This document shows, piece by piece, positions 7,695-9,579 of a stretch of DNA of 9,579 bases. Numbering within the stretch: position 1 is the stretch's first letter; every line of letters starts with the position of its first letter. A program made the translations under genes and the position numbers. Source of the stretch: Bacteroidota bacterium (lineage in GTDB: Bacteria > Bacteroidota > Bacteroidia > Bacteroidales > UBA10428); assembly GCA_024640925.1 (NCBI GenBank), contig JAHEEB010000093.1:1-9579 (forward strand). The letters are read 5' to 3'. The notes under the pieces are model-generated. The model was given only the letters and a program-made list of their open reading frames with translations. It ran no database searches and was not told the origin of the DNA.

Positions 7695-7777
7695 GTATCA
7701 GGACTAAAGTCCTTCCGAGTTACAATGCTTAAGAGTCATAATTGGGCTTTAGCTCTGATTTTTTATTTACCTGATAC
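7695..7777. repeat. Compound inverted repeat, possible REP-like intergenic element
   Basis: This stretch between the two minus-strand genes contains nested inverted repeats. GTATCAGG (7695-7702) is perfectly complementary to CCTGATAC (7770-7777). TCAGGACTAAAG (7698-7709) pairs with CTTTAGCTCTGA (7747-7758) with ten Watson-Crick pairs, one G-U pair and one mismatch. AGGACTAAAGTCCT (7700-7713) can instead form its own small hairpin. The arms with a central CTAAAG/CTTTAG resemble interspersed repeats I recall from intergenic regions of Bacteroidetes genomes (not verified by search). A T-run follows the right arm on the plus strand (7759-7764), but no plus-strand gene reads into it. It may alternatively terminate transcripts of the six-repeat gene read from the minus strand. 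Confidence 0.5.
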
Positions 7778-7818
7778 AGATGAACTGCTGGCAGCTAAAT
7801 AAACTACTAAAAACATAA

Positions 7819-8679
7819 TTAATTCACAACAATAGCATCTGCTTTTCCATCGCCATTTATATCAGCAAAATAATTACCCCTGGTTCCATAATAGGGATTA
7901 TTGGTCCAGGAAGCATTTTCAATAAAACTGCTTCCGTCTGAAATTCGAACAGTTACCTTATTATCATTGATTACAATGGCGTCTGCTTTTCCATCGCCAT
8001 TTACATCGGCAAAATAAGTACCTCTGGTTCCATAGTAAGGATTATCGGTCCAGGAGGAACTTTCGGTAAACTTTGTTCCATCGGAGATTCTTACAGTTAC
8101 TTTACTATTATTAACGGCAACTGCATCTGCTTTCCCATCACCATTTACATCGGCAAAATAGGTACCTTTAAGTCCATAATAAGTATCGTTTGTCCAGGAA
8201 GCAGTATCAATGAATTTTGTTCCATCAGAAGCCCGAACAGTTATTTTATCTTTATTAACCGCAATGGCATCTGCTTTTCCATCGCCATTTACATCGGCAA
8301 AATAGGTGCCAATTGTTCCAAAACAGGGATTTTCGGTCCATGAAGCCTTTTCCACGAATTTTGTTCCATCGGAAATTCTAACATTTATGTTACTGCCATT
8401 AACAGTAATCGCATCTGCTTTTCCATCGCCATTCACATCAGCAAAAACACTTTTATAACTTCCAAAACACGGATCATTAGTCCATGCAACATTTGGAGCT
8501 AGAATTGTTCCATCAGAGATTCTTACTGTTATTTTATCTATATTTATTACAACACCATCTGCTTTTCCATCGCCATCTACATCGGCAAAAAAAGTTCCCT
8601 TGGTTCCATAATAAGGATTTGTTGTTAAAGGAGTATTATTTTGAAAAATTTCTCCATCTGATAACCTAACGGTAACCTG
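7819..8679 (-). repeat. 144-bp coding tandem repeats, six units
   Basis: The DNA repeats with a 144-bp period, most visibly in the recurrent segment TCTGCTTTTCCATCGCCATT (plus strand, near 7840, 7984, 8128, 8272, 8416 and 8560). It encodes the NGDGKAD loop of each protein unit. Similarity at the nucleotide level, including third positions, implies recent expansion or gene conversion between units. Confidence 0.8.
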
Positions 8680-8736
8680 AGATTGAACCTGAAAAATAAA
8701 GCACAATCCAATTAAATTCAGTACGATTTTTTTCAT
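7819..8736 (-). CDS. Exported protein of six 48-residue VCBS/FG-GAP-like repeats
   Basis: This 305-residue protein has a signal peptide (MKKIVLNLIGLCFIFQVQS|Q, cleavage after S19). The mature part is almost exactly six consecutive 48-residue units starting at residues 21, 69, 117, 165, 213 and 261; the last lacks only three residues before the stop. Each unit reads approximately VTVRISDGTKF...ASWTxNPYYGTRGTYFADVNGDGKADAIVVN. The D-[VI]-[DN]-G-D-G-K-A-D segment is a Ca-binding-type loop as in VCBS/FG-GAP (integrin alpha-like) repeats, which often build beta-propellers. No enzyme domain, lipobox or sorting domain is visible. It is probably a secreted or surface carbohydrate- or protein-binding module. 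The units are also very similar as DNA (period 144 bp), pointing to recent internal amplification. The start at 8736 is the only one that yields a proper signal peptide. The gene is divergent from the lipoprotein gene, and no clear -7 box lies close upstream. Confidence 0.85.
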   Translation of the reverse strand: MKKIVLNLIGLCFIFQVQSQVTVRLSDGEIFQNNTPLTTNPYYGTKGTFFADVDGDGKADGVVINIDKITVRISDGTILAPNVAWTNDPCFGSYKSVFADVNGDGKADAITVNGSNINVRISDGTKFVEKASWTENPCFGTIGTYFADVNGDGKADAIAVNKDKITVRASDGTKFIDTASWTNDTYYGLKGTYFADVNGDGKADAVAVNNSKVTVRISDGTKFTESSSWTDNPYYGTRGTYFADVNGDGKADAIVINDNKVTVRISDGSSFIENASWTNNPYYGTRGNYFADINGDGKADAIVVN

Positions 8737-8896
8737 CTATTTGAGATTTTTTTTAAATCTAATAGAATTCCTTCAATAATCAAAATGCGGGGTTAACGTA
8801 ATGCACTTAATCCAAGCTACAGAACAAAAGGAAGATTCATTTTTTGAAATCTGTAACGTTTACAGCTTATCTGCATTTCATATTAAAAACAAACAT
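8737..8896. other. Divergent intergenic region
   Basis: These 160 bp separate two divergent genes and must carry both promoters, yet I find no clean TAnnTTTG box close to either start. A CAAACATA at 8890-8897 reads as TATGTTTG on the minus strand, but it is about 154 bp from the minus-strand gene and overlaps the other start codon. AGATTT/AAATCT (8744-8760) can form a weak AT hairpin next to the minus-strand gene start. Confidence 0.5.
8851..8865. promoter_or_regulatory. Interrupted palindrome, possible operator
   Basis: CTGTAA-CGT-TTACAG is a perfect 6-bp inverted repeat with a 3-bp spacer, ending 31 bp before the lipoprotein start codon. Size and placement fit a dimeric regulator's site. 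No regulator gene is present in the window to pair with it, so this is a candidate only. Confidence 0.3.
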
Positions 8897-9579
8897 ATGA
8901 AAACAACTGATAGCTTTCGGATATGCCTTCGGATTTTGGTATTAATGTTCCTGATTTCAAGTTGTGAAAAAGAGGAAGAAACAGGTACTGTAACCGATAT
9001 GGACGGGAATGTTTATTACACTATTAAGATTGGTTCTCAGGTGTGGATGACAGAGAATTTAAAAGTAACACACTACAGGAATGGAGATGCAATATTGAAT
9101 GTAACTTCCGATTCTGGTTGGGCAAAATTAACTACTGGCGCATATTGCAGTTATTCGAATAATTACATGTATGCACAGACGTATGGTTATTTGTATAACT
9201 ATTACGCAGTGAGCGATAGCCGAAATATTTGTCCTGAGGGATGGCATATTCCTACAAAAGATGAGTGGATAACCTTATCAAATTATCTGAAAGACAATGA
9301 CGGAGGAAAGATGAAAGAAAAAGGCACAGAACATTGGTTAAGTCCAAACACTGCTGCTACAAATGAATCGGGTTTTACAGGTTTACCAGGAGGATCGAGG
9401 GGTGACATAATTTATAACGGCGCCTTTTATGGCTTGGGAAACTATGGCGATTGGTGGACTTCAACAATAAATACAGAAGAAACTTCATCTGAATTATCGT
9501 TTTATTGGAGTTTGAGCAATGGAACAGGGTATGCCTACCTCGGCAATATAGGAACCTGGGCAACCGGATACAGTGTACG
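8897..9579 (+). CDS. Surface-type lipoprotein with Fib_succ_major domain, 3'-partial
   Basis: The frame is open from the ATG at 8897 to the window edge (227 complete codons). A short lipoprotein signal ends in LISSC with the lipidated cysteine at C23. The residues after it (EKEEE) fit the lysine-plus-acidic lipoprotein export signal described for surface lipoproteins of Bacteroidetes such as Capnocytophaga. From about residue 33 the protein matches the Fibrobacter succinogenes major paralogous domain: DMDGNVYYTIKIGSQVWMTENL (33-54), NICPEGWHIPTKDEW (110-124), NESGFTGLPGGSR and WWTSTI. This domain is widespread in exported Bacteroidetes and Fibrobacteres proteins; its biochemical role is not established. 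The domain normally ends with an S-VRCVK-like motif shortly after the segment seen here, so little of it is probably missing. Family and localisation are well supported; function is unknown. Confidence 0.85.
   Translation, partial: MKTTDSFRICLRILVLMFLISSCEKEEETGTVTDMDGNVYYTIKIGSQVWMTENLKVTHYRNGDAILNVTSDSGWAKLTTGAYCSYSNNYMYAQTYGYLYNYYAVSDSRNICPEGWHIPTKDEWITLSNYLKDNDGGKMKEKGTEHWLSPNTAATNESGFTGLPGGSRGDIIYNGAFYGLGNYGDWWTSTINTEETSSELSFYWSLSNGTGYAYLGNIGTWATGYSV

Noticed and set aside
7840..8580. Regularly spaced near-identical segments that might suggest a CRISPR array
   Set aside because: The period is 144 bp, the repeats lie in one open frame with codon-periodic variation, and the intervening segments are themselves homologous rather than unique spacers.
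8484..8669. Small plus-strand open frame rich in Leu and His inside the six-repeat gene
   Set aside because: It is a shadow of the repeat-coding strand with no start context or family features.

Overview
The window looks like a chromosomal accessory segment of a Bacteroidota (Bacteroidetes) bacterium. The evidence is the AT-rich sequence, the lack of strong Shine-Dalgarno sites, one TAnnTTTG-type -7 element, a lipoprotein with a Bacteroidetes-style surface-export signal, and several protein families common in that phylum: a BspA-type LRR protein, a Fib_succ_major domain protein and a DUF4280 PAAR-like protein. I cannot name a genus.

Region 1 (1-4894, + strand) reads as one tightly packed transcription unit. 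It contains the 3' part of an unrecognised gene, a DUF4280/PAAR-like spike-tip protein, and a 726-residue protein with no signal peptide that ends in a metzincin-type zinc protease (HExxHxxGxxH plus Met-turn). Two tandem paralogues of a small secreted MORN_2-like protein follow, then a 5' fragment of a third. The arrangement is that of a contractile-injection (type VI-like) effector cassette. The spike tip and protease carry no Sec signal and could be injected, while the repeated downstream proteins have Sec signals and would sit in the periplasm as candidate immunity proteins. This effector/immunity reading is inference from domains, order and localisation. No sheath, tube or baseplate gene lies in the window.

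Region 2 (4934-8736, - strand) holds two exported repeat proteins. One is a BspA/LRR_5 protein of about 904 residues with about 25 LRR units interrupted by four copies of a non-LRR insert. The other is a 305-residue protein that, after its signal peptide, consists of six consecutive 48-residue units, each with a DxDGDGKAD Ca-binding-type loop. The 170-bp gap between them holds a compound inverted repeat resembling an interspersed REP-type element, and a good -7 box for the LRR gene.

Region 3 (8737-9579) is a divergent intergenic region with a 15-bp interrupted palindrome, then the start of a surface-type lipoprotein with a Fib_succ_major domain that runs off the window. Regions 2 and 3 are all cell-surface or exported repeat proteins, and nothing in the sequence ties them functionally to the effector cassette. 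The truncated third immunity-like copy abutting the inverted LRR gene suggests a rearrangement boundary between regions 1 and 2.
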